Assembly (NCBI RefSeq): GCF_020991275.1
Contig: NZ_JAJLQY010000012.1
Coordinates: 124,001-188,000, forward strand
Length of the DNA stretch: 64,000 nucleotides
Direction: 5' to 3'
DNA from: Actinocorallia sp. API 0066
Lineage (GTDB): Bacteria; Actinomycetota; Actinomycetes; Streptosporangiales; Streptosporangiaceae
Positions 1 through 8,374 of this stretch are shown piece after piece; position 1 is the first letter of the stretch, and each line of letters begins with the position of its first letter. Below the pieces are notes generated by a model. That model was not told the DNA's origin, did not search any database, and saw only the letters and a list, made by a program, of their open reading frames with translations. The position numbers and the translations under genes were made by a program.

Positions 1-543
1 TACCACTCCAAGACGGGCGCGGTGGAGCTGTACCTGAACCACCTCGTGGACGGCCCGGGCGAGTACGTCGTGGTGGACATGACAGCGGGAGCCGACACCT
101 TCGCCTCCGGCCTGTTCACCCGGTTCGACGTCATGTTCCTCGTGGCCGAACCCACCCGCAAGGGCGTCAGCGTGTACCGCCAGTACACCGACCACGCGCG
201 CGACTTCGACGTGACGATCAAGGTCGTCGGCAACAAGGTCCACGACGAGCAGGACGTGGACTACCTGCGCGAGCACGTGGGTGAGGACCTGCTGACGTGG
301 TTCGGCCACTCCCCGGCCGTCCGGGCGATCGAGCAGGGCCGGGAAGGCGCCCACCTGGAGGACGCCGGGGTGGCCTCCCTCGACGTGCTCCGCAAGACCG
401 TCGACGAACAGGTCAAGGACTGGGACACCTACCTCCGGCAGGCCGTGGAGTTCCACGTCAGGAACGCCCGCAGCTGGGCCAACCGCGCCACCGGCGAGGA
501 CCTCGAGGCGCAGGTGGACCCGGAGTTCGCCTTCCCGGCCTGA
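1..543 (+). CDS. CooC/MinD-like P-loop ATPase, C-terminal part (5' truncated)
   Basis: The reading frame is open from base 1, so the gene starts upstream of the window and only its last 180 residues are present. The segment VVVDMTAGADTFASG looks like the Walker B and switch region of SIMIBI-class ATPases. The stretch around FLVAEPTRKGVSVYRQY, followed by VVGNKVHDEQDVDYL, matches the nucleotide-base recognition part of CooC-type (carbon monoxide dehydrogenase accessory) ATP-binding proteins. The P-loop would lie outside the window. Such genes are common in actinomycetes without a known client enzyme, so the substrate cannot be named. rpiB follows 17 bp downstream and may be co-transcribed. Confidence 0.7.
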   Translation, partial: YHSKTGAVELYLNHLVDGPGEYVVVDMTAGADTFASGLFTRFDVMFLVAEPTRKGVSVYRQYTDHARDFDVTIKVVGNKVHDEQDVDYLREHVGEDLLTWFGHSPAVRAIEQGREGAHLEDAGVASLDVLRKTVDEQVKDWDTYLRQAVEFHVRNARSWANRATGEDLEAQVDPEFAFPA

Positions 544-560
544 CCTGGGAGACTGGCCCC

Positions 561-1028
561 ATGCGAGTTTTCCTGGGATCGGACCACGCGGGCTATGAGC
601 TCAAGGAGCACCTGGTCGCCTGGCTGAAGGACAACGGGCACGAGCCCGTCGACATCGGCCCGAAGGTCTACGACGCGGTCGACGACTACCCGCCGTTCGT
701 GCTGCGCGCCGCCGAGGCCACCGCCGTCGAGCCCGACTCGCTGGGCGTCGTGCTGGGCGGCTCGGGCAACGGCGAGGCGATCGCCGCGAACAAGGTCAAG
801 GGGATCCGCGCCGCCCTCGTGTGGAGCGAGGACACCGCGGTGCTGGCCCGAGAGCACAACAACGCGAACGTCATCAGCATCGGGGCGCGCCAGCACACGC
901 TGGAGGAGGCCACCCGGTTCGTCGAGCTGTTCCTCAACACCCCGTACTCGGGGGAGGAGCGGCACACCCGCCGGATCGACATGCTCACCAGCTACGAGAA
1001 CACCAGGCAGCTTCCGCCGCTTCCCTGA
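561..1028 (+). CDS. rpiB: Ribose-5-phosphate isomerase B
   Basis: Encodes 155 aa of the RpiB/LacA family, interconverting ribulose-5-phosphate and ribose-5-phosphate in the cytosolic pentose phosphate pathway. The N-terminus MRVFLGSDHAGYELK and the anion-binding segment GGSGNGE (residues 66-72) are diagnostic. Glu72 stands where the enteric enzymes have the catalytic cysteine, which is the actinobacterial (Mycobacterium-type) form of the active site. ATG at 561 begins the conserved N-terminus directly; no strong ribosome site is visible, so translation may be coupled to the upstream gene 17 bp away. A strong bidirectional terminator follows. Confidence 0.95.
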   Translation: MRVFLGSDHAGYELKEHLVAWLKDNGHEPVDIGPKVYDAVDDYPPFVLRAAEATAVEPDSLGVVLGGSGNGEAIAANKVKGIRAALVWSEDTAVLAREHNNANVISIGARQHTLEEATRFVELFLNTPYSGEERHTRRIDMLTSYENTRQLPPLP

Positions 1029-1041
1029 CCGGACGACACGA

Positions 1042-1079
1042 GAGCCGCCGGACGCGTCGTAAGGCGTCCGGCGGCTCTT
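1042..1079. terminator. Bidirectional terminator between rpiB and the DsbA-like gene
   Basis: A perfect 14-bp inverted repeat (GAGCCGCCGGACGC and its complement) with an 8-nt loop sits between two convergent genes. The flanking A and T extend the stem by one pair. Confidence 0.85.
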
Positions 1080-1096
1080 CGCGTCTCGCGGTCCGC

Positions 1097-1711
1097 TCAG
1101 TCGAAGCTGGGGTTCGCGGTGCGGGTCCGCTTCAGCTCGTAGAAGCCGGGCACGGACGCGGCCAGCCGCACGCCCTCGAACAGCCGCAGCGCGTCCTCGC
1201 CGCGCGGGATCGGCGTGATGACCGGCCCGAAGAAGGCGTTCCCGTCGATCTCCACGACCGGGGTGCCGACCTCCTGGCCGACCTTGTCGATGCCGACCTT
1301 GTGCGAGGCGCGCACGTCCTCGTCGAACTCCTCGCCGGCCAAGGCGGCGAGCAGCGAGGCGTCCAGGCCGGCCGCCGCGACGGCCTCGGCGACGACCTCG
1401 TCGGTGACGCCACGGCCCTCGTTGTGGATCCGGGTGCCCAGCTCGGTGTAAAGCGGGCCGAGCACCTCGTTCCCGTACTTCCGCTCCGCCGCGATCGCCA
1501 CGCGTACCGGGCCCCAGCCGCGTCGGATCATCTCGCGGTACTGCTCGGGCACGTCCTTGTCCTCGTTGAGAACGGACAGCGACATCACGTGCCAGTGGAC
1601 GTCCAAGGGCCGCTGCGCCGCCACCTCGTGGATCCAGCGTGACGTGATCCACGCCCACGGGCACAGGGGGTCGAACCAGAAATCGACGCGGAGCTTCTCG
1701 TTCTCCGGCAA
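1097..1711 (-). CDS. DsbA-fold mycothiol-dependent oxidoreductase, Rv2466c family
   Basis: Encodes 204 aa. The segments DFWFDPLCPWAWITSRW, HVMSLSVLNE, WGPVRVAIAAE and ELKRTRT closely match Mycobacterium tuberculosis Rv2466c, a mycothiol-dependent nitroreductase of the thioredoxin/DsbA fold. The active-site motif here is CPWA, so the second (resolving) cysteine of the CPWC motif I recall for Rv2466c is absent. A mycothiol-assisted monothiol mechanism is inferred. I chose the TTG at 1711 because GGAGGTG lies 4 nt upstream and the length then matches the family; a longer frame reaching 1819 has no such support. Confidence 0.85.
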   Translation of the reverse strand: MPENEKLRVDFWFDPLCPWAWITSRWIHEVAAQRPLDVHWHVMSLSVLNEDKDVPEQYREMIRRGWGPVRVAIAAERKYGNEVLGPLYTELGTRIHNEGRGVTDEVVAEAVAAAGLDASLLAALAGEEFDEDVRASHKVGIDKVGQEVGTPVVEIDGNAFFGPVITPIPRGEDALRLFEGVRLAASVPGFYELKRTRTANPSFD

Positions 1712-1884
1712 GGGGCACCTCCGGTGAGGGCGGACATCTTTCGGGACCGGACCTCTGATCACGCGAAGTCTTCGCGCGCAGACGTCCACCGAACACAAAC
1801 CGGCCATCCGCTCCGTCAATTCCCCGGCTCAGGGTAGACATGAAAAGATCCGGAGAGCACACGAGTACACACACGGGAGGGCAC

Positions 1885-4434
1885 GTGGCAGGCAACCTCA
1901 CGCGCGACGAGGCGCGGGAACGGGCCCGGACGCTGGCCGTCGGGGGCTACGAGGTGGCGCTCGACGTCACCGCCGGCAACGGCCCCGGAGCCGTCTCGAC
2001 CGGCGCGGAGCGCTTCGCCTCGGTCACCACCGTCAGGTTCGACGCGGCCGAGCCGGGCGGTTCCACGTTCATCGACCTGCACGACGCGGTCGTCACCGAG
2101 GCGGTGCTCAACGGGACGCCCCTCGACGTGTCCGCCTACGACGCGGCGAAGGGCAGGCTGCCCCTGCCGGACCTGCGGGCGTCGAACGAGCTCACGGTCA
2201 AGGCGGACATCCTCTACTCGCGCACCGGCGAGGGCCTGCACCGCATGGTGGACCCGGTGGACAGCCAGGTGTACCTGTACACCCAGTTCGAGACGGCCGA
2301 CGCGCACCGCATGTTCGCCTGCTTCGACCAGCCGGACCTGAAGGCGACGTACACGTTCACCGTGACGGCGCCCGAGGGCTGGCAGGTCGTCTCGAACACC
2401 GCGCCCGTCCAGGACGGCGCCGTGTGGCGCTTCCCGGAGACGGAGCGGATGTCCACCTACATCACGGCGCTGGTGGCGGGGCCCTACCACGTCGTGCGGG
2501 ACTCCTACGACGACGGGCGCATCCCGCTCGGCGTCTACTGCCGCGCCTCGCTCGCGGAGTTCCTGGACGCGGACGCGATCCTCGACGTCACCAAGCAGGG
2601 CTTCGCCTACTTCGAGCGCGTCTTCGCCTTCCCCTACCCGTTCGGCAAGTACGACCAGCTGTTCGTGCCGGAGTTCAACGCGGGGGCGATGGAGAACGCG
2701 GGGGCCGTCACGTTCCTGGAGGACTACGTCTTCCGGTCGCGTGTCACCGACGCCGCTTACGAGCGCCGCGCGGAGACCATCCTGCACGAGATGGCCCACA
2801 TGTGGTTCGGCGACCTCGTCACGATGCGCTGGTGGGACGACCTGTGGCTGAACGAGTCGTTCGCCACCTACATGTCGGTGCTGTGCCAGGCCGAGGCGAC
2901 CCGCTGGAAGAACGCGTGGACGACGTTCGCGAACGCGGAGAAGGCGTGGGCGTACCGGCAGGACCAGCTTCCCTCGACGCACCCGATCGCCGCCGACATC
3001 CCGGACATCCGGGCGGTCGAGGTGAACTTCGACGGCATCACCTACGCCAAGGGCGCGTCGGTCCTCAAGCAGCTCGTCGCCTACGTCGGCCTGGAGAACT
3101 TCCTGGAGGGCGTCCGCCGGTACTTCCAGCGGCACGCGTGGGGCAACACCGTCCTCACCGACCTCCTGGACGCGCTGGAGGAGACGTCGGGGCGCGAGCT
3201 CACCTCCTGGTCGAAGGAGTGGCTGGAGACGTCCTGGGTCAACACGCTGCGGCCGTCCTACGAGGTGGACTCCGGGGGCGTCTTCACCGAGTTCGCGGTG
3301 CTCCAGGAGGCCGTCCCGGAGTACCCGACGCTGCGCTCGCACCGGGTCGCGATCGGCCTGTACGACCGCACCGACGAGGGCCTCGTCCGGCGCAGGCGGG
3401 TCGAGCTGGACGTCGTCGGCGCCAAGACGGCGGTGCCCGAGCTGGTCGGCGAGCGCCGTCCCGACCTCGTGCTGGTCAACGACGACGACCTCACCTACGC
3501 CAAGATCCGGCTGGACGAGCACTCGCTGGCCACGCTGGTCTCCTCGATCGGCGACATCAGGGAGAGCCTGCCGCGCGCGCTCGCGTGGTCGGCGGCCTGG
3601 GACATGACGCGGGACGCCGAGCTGGCCACCCGCGACTACGTCAAGCTGCTCCTGTCCGGCATCGGCGGCGTCACCGACATCTCGGTGGCGCAGACGCTGC
3701 TGCGCCAGGCCCGCACCGCCGTCGCCCAGTACGCCGACCCGGCCTGGCGTGAGCGGGGCCTCGCCCAGATGGCCGAGGCGCTGCACGGCCTCGCCCTCGC
3801 GGCCGCGCCCGGCTCGGACTTCCAGCTCGCCTACCTCCAGGCGTTCTCCTCCGCCGCGACGTCGCCGGAGCACCTCGACTACCTCGCGGGCCTGCTGGAC
3901 GGCTCGGTGGTGCTGGAGGGCCTCAACGTGGACACCGACCTGCGCTGGGGGCTGCTGCGGCGGCTCGTGGTGCGGGGCCGCGCGGGCGAGGCCGAGATCG
4001 CCGCCGAGCACGGGCGGGACGCCACCGCCGCGGGCGAGCGGCACGCCGCCGCGCTGCGCGCCGCGATCCCGACGCCGGAGGCCAAGGAGGCCGCCTGGCA
4101 GCGGATCATCTCCGGCAAGCTGCCCAACGCGGTGTTCCGGGCGACGCTGGGCGGGTTCGTCGAGCCCGACCAGGCCGCGCTGCTCGTGCCCTACACCGAG
4201 AGGTACTTCGCCGAGGTCGGCCGGGTGTGGCAGGAGTGGAGCAGCGACATGTCCCAGACGTTCGCCGAGACCGCCTACCCCTTCCTCAACATCAGCCAGT
4301 CCACCATCGACCGGACGGACGCCTACATCAAGGCGGAGAACCCGCCCTCGGCGCTGGTGCGGATGCTGTCGGAGGGCCGTGACGGCGTCGCGCGGGCGCT
4401 GCGCGCGCGGGCCAGGGACGCGGCCGCCTCCTAG
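1885..4434 (+). CDS. pepN: Aminopeptidase N (M1 family zinc metallopeptidase)
   Basis: Encodes 849 aa. It removes N-terminal residues from peptides in the cytosol. The exopeptidase motif GAMEN spans residues 267-271 and the zinc site is H301-E302-x-x-H305 with the third ligand Glu324 in NESFAT. An ERAP1-like C-terminal helical domain follows. GTG at 1885 is preferred because GGGAGG precedes it at 1875-1880 and VAGNLTRDEARERA aligns with the usual actinobacterial start; an in-frame ATG at 1840 would add 15 atypical residues. The gene is monocistronic, bounded downstream by a perfect 16-bp terminator. Confidence 0.95.
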   Translation: MAGNLTRDEARERARTLAVGGYEVALDVTAGNGPGAVSTGAERFASVTTVRFDAAEPGGSTFIDLHDAVVTEAVLNGTPLDVSAYDAAKGRLPLPDLRASNELTVKADILYSRTGEGLHRMVDPVDSQVYLYTQFETADAHRMFACFDQPDLKATYTFTVTAPEGWQVVSNTAPVQDGAVWRFPETERMSTYITALVAGPYHVVRDSYDDGRIPLGVYCRASLAEFLDADAILDVTKQGFAYFERVFAFPYPFGKYDQLFVPEFNAGAMENAGAVTFLEDYVFRSRVTDAAYERRAETILHEMAHMWFGDLVTMRWWDDLWLNESFATYMSVLCQAEATRWKNAWTTFANAEKAWAYRQDQLPSTHPIAADIPDIRAVEVNFDGITYAKGASVLKQLVAYVGLENFLEGVRRYFQRHAWGNTVLTDLLDALEETSGRELTSWSKEWLETSWVNTLRPSYEVDSGGVFTEFAVLQEAVPEYPTLRSHRVAIGLYDRTDEGLVRRRRVELDVVGAKTAVPELVGERRPDLVLVNDDDLTYAKIRLDEHSLATLVSSIGDIRESLPRALAWSAAWDMTRDAELATRDYVKLLLSGIGGVTDISVAQTLLRQARTAVAQYADPAWRERGLAQMAEALHGLALAAAPGSDFQLAYLQAFSSAATSPEHLDYLAGLLDGSVVLEGLNVDTDLRWGLLRRLVVRGRAGEAEIAAEHGRDATAAGERHAAALRAAIPTPEAKEAAWQRIISGKLPNAVFRATLGGFVEPDQAALLVPYTERYFAEVGRVWQEWSSDMSQTFAETAYPFLNISQSTIDRTDAYIKAENPPSALVRMLSEGRDGVARALRARARDAAAS

Positions 4435-4444
4435 GCGAAGCGCG

Positions 4445-4484
4445 GAGAAGGGCCGTCCGGGGCGCTCCGGACGGCCCTTCTCTT
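4445..4484 (+). terminator. Rho-independent terminator of pepN
   Basis: A perfect 16-bp stem (GAGAAGGGCCGTCCGG and its complement) with a 6-nt loop, followed by TT, 10 bp after the pepN stop codon. Confidence 0.9.
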
Positions 4485-4553
4485 GTCACCCAGGTATAAA
4501 GTGGCACCGATCGAACCAGGAGAAACCGGACTGAGAGGCGAAGGGGGAGTGGG

Positions 4554-5192
4554 ATGGACGCCCCCCGTGCCTCCCTGTCGCGCGACGCCATCGTGGCGGC
4601 CGCTGGCGAGCTGATCGAGCGCGACGGCGTCGAGGCGCTGTCCATGCGCAAGGTCGCCGCCCGGCTCGGGGTCGCCGCCATGTCGCTCTACCACCACGTG
4701 CCCAACAAGGCGGCGCTCGTCGACGCCGTGATCGAGCGGCTCGTCGTCGATCTCGACTTCGCCGACGATCCCGAGGCCGATCCGCGCGAGCGGGCCCGTG
4801 GCATGATGCGCGCCTTCCGCGCCGCCGCCCGGGAGCGGCCCAGGACCGTCAACCTCGTGCTCACCAGGACGTTCGAGACGCCCGCGACGCTCCGGCTGTT
4901 CGAACACGCGCTGGAGATCGCGCGCGCGGCCGGGTTCTCCGGGAGCCGGGCCGCCAGGATCGCGTCGGCGTTCGTGTCGTACGTCATCGGGGCGCTGCTG
5001 CGGGAGGCGCGGTTCGACCGCGACGCGCCGGGCTCCGATCCGTTCCTGCACGGGCCGGAGAGCGTCGATCCCGAGCGCTTCCCGCATCTGACGGCGCTGC
5101 TCGCCGAGGGCTTCGCCTATGATCCGGACGCCGAGTTCGAGACGGGCCTCGACCTGCTCCTGGACGGCCTCCCGGAGCCGGGCCCCGACTGA
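4554..5192 (+). CDS. TetR/AcrR family transcriptional regulator
   Basis: Encodes 212 aa. The N-terminal helix-turn-helix (about residues 8-55) has the family pattern IVAAAGELIERDGVEALSMRKVAARLGVAAMSLYHHVPNK. The C-terminal ligand domain is of the longer TetR class-C type. GGGGGAG precedes ATG 4554. The next gene is convergent and pepN is separated by a terminator, so no obvious target lies adjacent; autoregulation is the default inference. The ligand is unknown. Confidence 0.88.
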   Translation: MDAPRASLSRDAIVAAAGELIERDGVEALSMRKVAARLGVAAMSLYHHVPNKAALVDAVIERLVVDLDFADDPEADPRERARGMMRAFRAAARERPRTVNLVLTRTFETPATLRLFEHALEIARAAGFSGSRAARIASAFVSYVIGALLREARFDRDAPGSDPFLHGPESVDPERFPHLTALLAEGFAYDPDAEFETGLDLLLDGLPEPGPD

Positions 5193-5229
5193 TCCCCGCC
5201 GGGACCGTGCCAGGCCGTCCGCGGGCCGC

Positions 5230-6006
5230 TCAGCGCCCGCCGGGGCCGAACAGGCGCTGCGCCGTCTGGGAGATGTCCTGGGCGGAGGGCGCGTCGGCGT
5301 CGCCGTGCTCGGCGTGCGCCGCCCTGATCCACAGCGGGACGCGCCACGTGCGCATGAGCACGACGCCGCCCGCCGTCATCCGGTCGGCCTTGGCCCGGCC
5401 GCCGTGCACCGCGACCACCACCGACGCCTTGACGGGCCCGCCCATCTCCTGCGACAGGGCCTCGGAGACGGTGCTGGCCAGGGCCTCCAGCTTCGCGACG
5501 ACGTGCGACTGGACGTCCTTGCCGAAGAACAGCCTGCCCTTCACCGAGGCGAGCACGATGTCGGGCGCGTGCACCTGGTTCTCGACGATCCAGACCTGGC
5601 CGCGCGCGGCGACGAGGTGCGGCAGCACGCCGTGGCCCGGCACGAACCGCCGGTGCAGCACGGTGAACTCGCCGCGTCCGGCGAGTTCGAGGCCGCGCAG
5701 CGCCTTGGCGGTGTGCGAGGCGCCGTCGTCGCCGGTGCGCCAGATCCGTGACTCCAGGCGCGCCTTGGCGTACTGGGCGGCGTCGTAGGCGAGGAAGCCG
5801 ATGACGAAGACGATCGCCCAGTAGACGGCGAGGCCGCCGACGAAGAGGCCGAAGACGTACCCCGCGCCGAACGCCACGACGGAGCCGCGCACCCGTTTCC
5901 GCTTACGTTTTCCGGAATCAGCGCTCCAGAGCTGTTCGTACACCTGCTGAGGAGATCCGCCGACAAGGGCTGGATTCTCCTTCTGGTAGATGTTGTTACC
6001 GAACAC
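5230..6006 (-). CDS. NERD-like membrane-anchored protein of unknown function
   Basis: Encodes 258 aa from a GTG start. A basic stretch (GKRKRKRVRG) precedes a hydrophobic region of about 40 residues that can form one or two membrane helices (FGAGYVFGLFVGGLAVYW, then IVFVIGFLAYD). The cytosolic half, LELAGRGEFTVLHRRFVPGHGVLPHLVAARGQ onward, resembles the core of NERD-domain proteins of actinomycetes. The usual catalytic Asp/Glu/Lys set of that nuclease-like fold is not clearly complete, so catalysis should not be assumed. The gene is convergent with the TetR gene and divergent from the L,D-transpeptidase gene. Confidence 0.5.
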   Translation of the reverse strand: MFGNNIYQKENPALVGGSPQQVYEQLWSADSGKRKRKRVRGSVVAFGAGYVFGLFVGGLAVYWAIVFVIGFLAYDAAQYAKARLESRIWRTGDDGASHTAKALRGLELAGRGEFTVLHRRFVPGHGVLPHLVAARGQVWIVENQVHAPDIVLASVKGRLFFGKDVQSHVVAKLEALASTVSEALSQEMGGPVKASVVVAVHGGRAKADRMTAGGVVLMRTWRVPLWIRAAHAEHGDADAPSAQDISQTAQRLFGPGGR

Positions 6007-6157
6007 CCCTCTATGGTCGCTTAATTACGGTCAAAAGCAATCTAACCGCTTGGTAACCGTAAGTAGCCATATCCCCGGGGTGATACCGGCTGTTGACACA
6101 TTTCCCCAGCATGTGGTCGGGTCTCCAGGATCAGGTAGATCATGATGTGGGGTAGAT

Positions 6158-6838
6158 GTGAGAAAAGTTGCGCTCGTCGCGCTTGCGGCAGCCCTCGTCG
6201 GGGGCCCGCTCGCCGGGGGAGCGGGGGCCGCCCCGACGGCGACCCCGAACCTCAAGCTCGGCAGCCAGGGGGCCGCCGTGAAGCAGCTCCAGCAGCGGCT
6301 CAAGCAGCTCAAATACGACCCGGGCACGGCCGACGGCCGCTTCGGCGGCACCACCCGCGCCGCGGTCTGGGCGTTCCAGAAGGTGAACGGACTCCCGACC
6401 GCGTCCGCCGGCAACGTCGGACTGAAGACCTGGCGGGCGCTGGAGCGGCCCAAGCTCCCGGTCGTCATCACCGCCAAGAAGAAGCGCAAGGCCGACCGGG
6501 TCGAGATCTCGATCAAGCGGCAGCTCGTCGTCGTCTACAGGAACAACAAGATCGCGCTCATCAGCCACACCTCGACCGGTAGCGGCCGCTTCGAGGACGG
6601 CGCCGTGTCACGCACGCCGCGCGGCTACTTCAGGGTCGAGCGCAAGATCAAGGGGGTCCGGCACGCGCCGCTCGGCACCCTGTACAACCCGATCTACTTC
6701 TACCGGGGCTACGCGCTGCACGGCTCTCCGAACGTGCCCCTGTACCCCGACTCGCACGGCTGCGCCCGGCTCCCGTTCGGCACTGACATGAAGATCTTCA
6801 ACCTGGTGCCCATCGGCATGCAGGTGCGGGTGCTCTAG
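6158..6838 (+). CDS. Secreted L,D-transpeptidase with peptidoglycan-binding domain
   Basis: Encodes 226 aa. A signal peptide (residues 1-24, ending GGAGA) is followed by a peptidoglycan-binding_1 domain (about 33-80) and a YkuD catalytic domain. The active-site signature is complete: His188-Gly, then Ser199-His200-Gly201-Cys202 with Cys202 as nucleophile. Such enzymes form 3-3 cross-links in the wall or attach proteins to it. The GTG start at 6158 begins an ideal signal peptide; the ribosome site is weak. The length (226 aa) fits small single-YkuD enzymes without an Ig-like domain. Confidence 0.9.
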   Translation: MRKVALVALAAALVGGPLAGGAGAAPTATPNLKLGSQGAAVKQLQQRLKQLKYDPGTADGRFGGTTRAAVWAFQKVNGLPTASAGNVGLKTWRALERPKLPVVITAKKKRKADRVEISIKRQLVVVYRNNKIALISHTSTGSGRFEDGAVSRTPRGYFRVERKIKGVRHAPLGTLYNPIYFYRGYALHGSPNVPLYPDSHGCARLPFGTDMKIFNLVPIGMQVRVL

Positions 6839-6857
6839 CGGCGTCCTCCGCACACAC

Positions 6858-6895
6858 CACGAAGGCCCAGATCCCCGATGATCTGAGCCTTCGTG
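6858..6895 (+). terminator. Terminator of the L,D-transpeptidase gene
   Basis: A 16-bp inverted repeat with one mismatch (CACGAAGGCCCAGATC against its partner) and a 6-nt loop, 19 bp after the stop codon. There is no U-tract, which is usual in high-GC actinomycetes. Confidence 0.75.
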
Positions 6896-7262
6896 ATTGC
6901 CGGTGCCCGCGTGCCAGTACCTCCCACCCCTGGGGTTCTTGCACGCGGGGCACCGGTCCGCCGCGCGGTCCGGATGCGCCACCGTCGTCCGTCGAGGAGG
7001 AGCCGACGACGGTCATCGCTTCCGGTCCTGCGCGGCCCCGATCTCTCGGAGCTGACTTCAGCTTAGGACGCCAGATCGCACGGAAGGCTACGTCCCGGTG
7101 ACGTGTTTGTTTCGTGCCAACGGAGATCTCCTGTCCGCTCTCACCATGCCGTACGGCGCCCGGGGAACGGCGAGATGACGATTCGGCAGCGGTGCGCTGA
7201 CCGGGCGCCAAGATCGGGCACTCTTGGACCCACGAGTTTCGGCGCGACAGGAACGGACGCAG
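6896..7262. other. Intergenic region with long imperfect hairpin, no gene seen
   Basis: About 370 bp between the L,D-transpeptidase terminator and the kinase gene. It contains a 15-bp stem (6900-6914 with 6941-6956, one bulged G) around CCGGTGCCCGCGTGC. The 26-nt interior can itself pair CCCC with GGGG. The remainder shows no convincing ORF with codon-position bias; short frames on the minus strand run into the hairpin. It may hold the kinase promoter or a structured leader RNA. Confidence 0.4.
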
Positions 7263-8306
7263 GTGCAGGACACGTTGCCCGGCGGGATCAAGCCGCTGGC
7301 GCTGGAAGACCCCAAGTCCGTGGGCGGCTTCACCCTTCTCGGCCGGATCGGTTCCGGCGGCATGGGTACCGTCTTTCTCGCGGAGGGGGGCGACGGCGCG
7401 CGGGTCGCCGTCAAGACCATCCATCCCAAGCTCGCCGAGGACAAGGTGTTCCGGGCGCGCTTCGCCGACGAGGTGGCGCTGGCCGGACGGGTCGCCTCGT
7501 TCTGCACGGCGGCGATCGTCGGCCACGGCGAGGACTTCGACCTCCATCCGACGGGGCTGCCCTACATGGTCAGCGAGTACATCGGGGGAGTGCCGCTCGC
7601 CAGGCGGGTGCACGAGAGTGGCCCGCTTCCGGCGTCCGACCTGCACGGGGTCGCGGCGGGCGTGGCGACGGCGCTGGCCGCCATCCACGAGGCGGGCCTC
7701 GTGCACCGCGACCTCAAGCCGTCGAACGTGGTGCTGACGCTCTCGGGGCCGCGCGTCATCGACTTCGGCATAGCGCGCGCGCTGGACGCCTCCACGAGCT
7801 GGACCACCACCGGCACCGTGCTCGGCACGCCCGGCTGGATGGCCCCCGAGGTCCTCGTGGGCGGGACGGCCACCCCGGCCGCCGACGTCTTCGCGTGGGG
7901 GCTGCTCATGGCGTTCGCGGGCACCGGGCGGGCCGCCTTCGGCGAGGGCCAGGCGCTGGACGTCGCGCGCCGGGTCGTCCAGGACGAGCCCGACCTGCAC
8001 GGCCTGGCTGACGGCACGCTGAAGGACCTCGTGCGGGCCGCCCTCAGCAAGAAGCCGGAAGACAGGCCGACGGCTCCGGAGCTGATGATGCGGCTCGTCG
8101 GCAGGACCGAGGCCGAGCGGGCCGCCGAGCCGGACGCCGGGGCGCGCGGTGGGCGGCCGGTGCTCGTCGCCGGGGTCATGGCGTTGATCGCGGTGCTCTC
8201 GGTGGGCCTGGTCGCGGCGCTGTCGGCGGCCGCGCCGCAGCGCGCCGGGACGGGTGCGGAGGTGGTCGTGCCGACCGAGTACCGGCAGCCGCCGGCGTCC
8301 GGATGA
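7263..8306 (+). CDS. Membrane-anchored Ser/Thr protein kinase (Hanks type)
   Basis: Encodes 347 aa. The kinase domain has the glycine loop GSGGMGTVF (residues 30-38), the invariant Lys51 in VAVK, the catalytic HRDLKPSN starting at His148, DFG at 167-169 and an APE-like segment. One transmembrane helix follows near residues 302-325 (VLVAGVMALIAVLSVGLVAAL), leaving only a very short extracytoplasmic tail with no PASTA or sensor domain. GTG 7263 has AGGA upstream at 7249-7252; an in-frame TTG at 7224 is an alternative. The target is unknown. Confidence 0.88.
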   Translation: MQDTLPGGIKPLALEDPKSVGGFTLLGRIGSGGMGTVFLAEGGDGARVAVKTIHPKLAEDKVFRARFADEVALAGRVASFCTAAIVGHGEDFDLHPTGLPYMVSEYIGGVPLARRVHESGPLPASDLHGVAAGVATALAAIHEAGLVHRDLKPSNVVLTLSGPRVIDFGIARALDASTSWTTTGTVLGTPGWMAPEVLVGGTATPAADVFAWGLLMAFAGTGRAAFGEGQALDVARRVVQDEPDLHGLADGTLKDLVRAALSKKPEDRPTAPELMMRLVGRTEAERAAEPDAGARGGRPVLVAGVMALIAVLSVGLVAALSAAAPQRAGTGAEVVVPTEYRQPPASG

Positions 8307-8362
8307 GGGGTGCGGGGGCGGGGAATCCGGTGCGGGCGATTTAAATAGGAAAGAAACCTGTT

Positions 8363-8368
8363 TAATAT
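8363..8368 (+). promoter_or_regulatory. Putative -10 element (TAATAT) for a leaderless GH20 transcript
   Basis: TAATAT lies 6 nt before the GTG at 8375 in an AT-rich stretch that is unusual for this genome. No Shine-Dalgarno sequence sits next to the GTG. The spacing places a transcription start on the start codon. Confidence 0.45.
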
Positions 8369-8374
8369 GCGTGT

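Noticed and set aside
297-560. Long N-terminal extension of rpiB from 297
   Set aside because: It overlaps the upstream ATPase gene and gives an Arg/Pro-rich sequence unlike RpiB; ATG 561 starts the conserved protein.
1816-4044. 742-codon frame opposite pepN
   Set aside because: Antisense shadow produced by high GC at third positions; pepN has all catalytic motifs.
8345-8365. Chitin/chitosan regulator operator upstream of GH20
   Set aside because: AGGAAAGAAACCT has only a loose resemblance to known palindromes; the two halves are not complementary.
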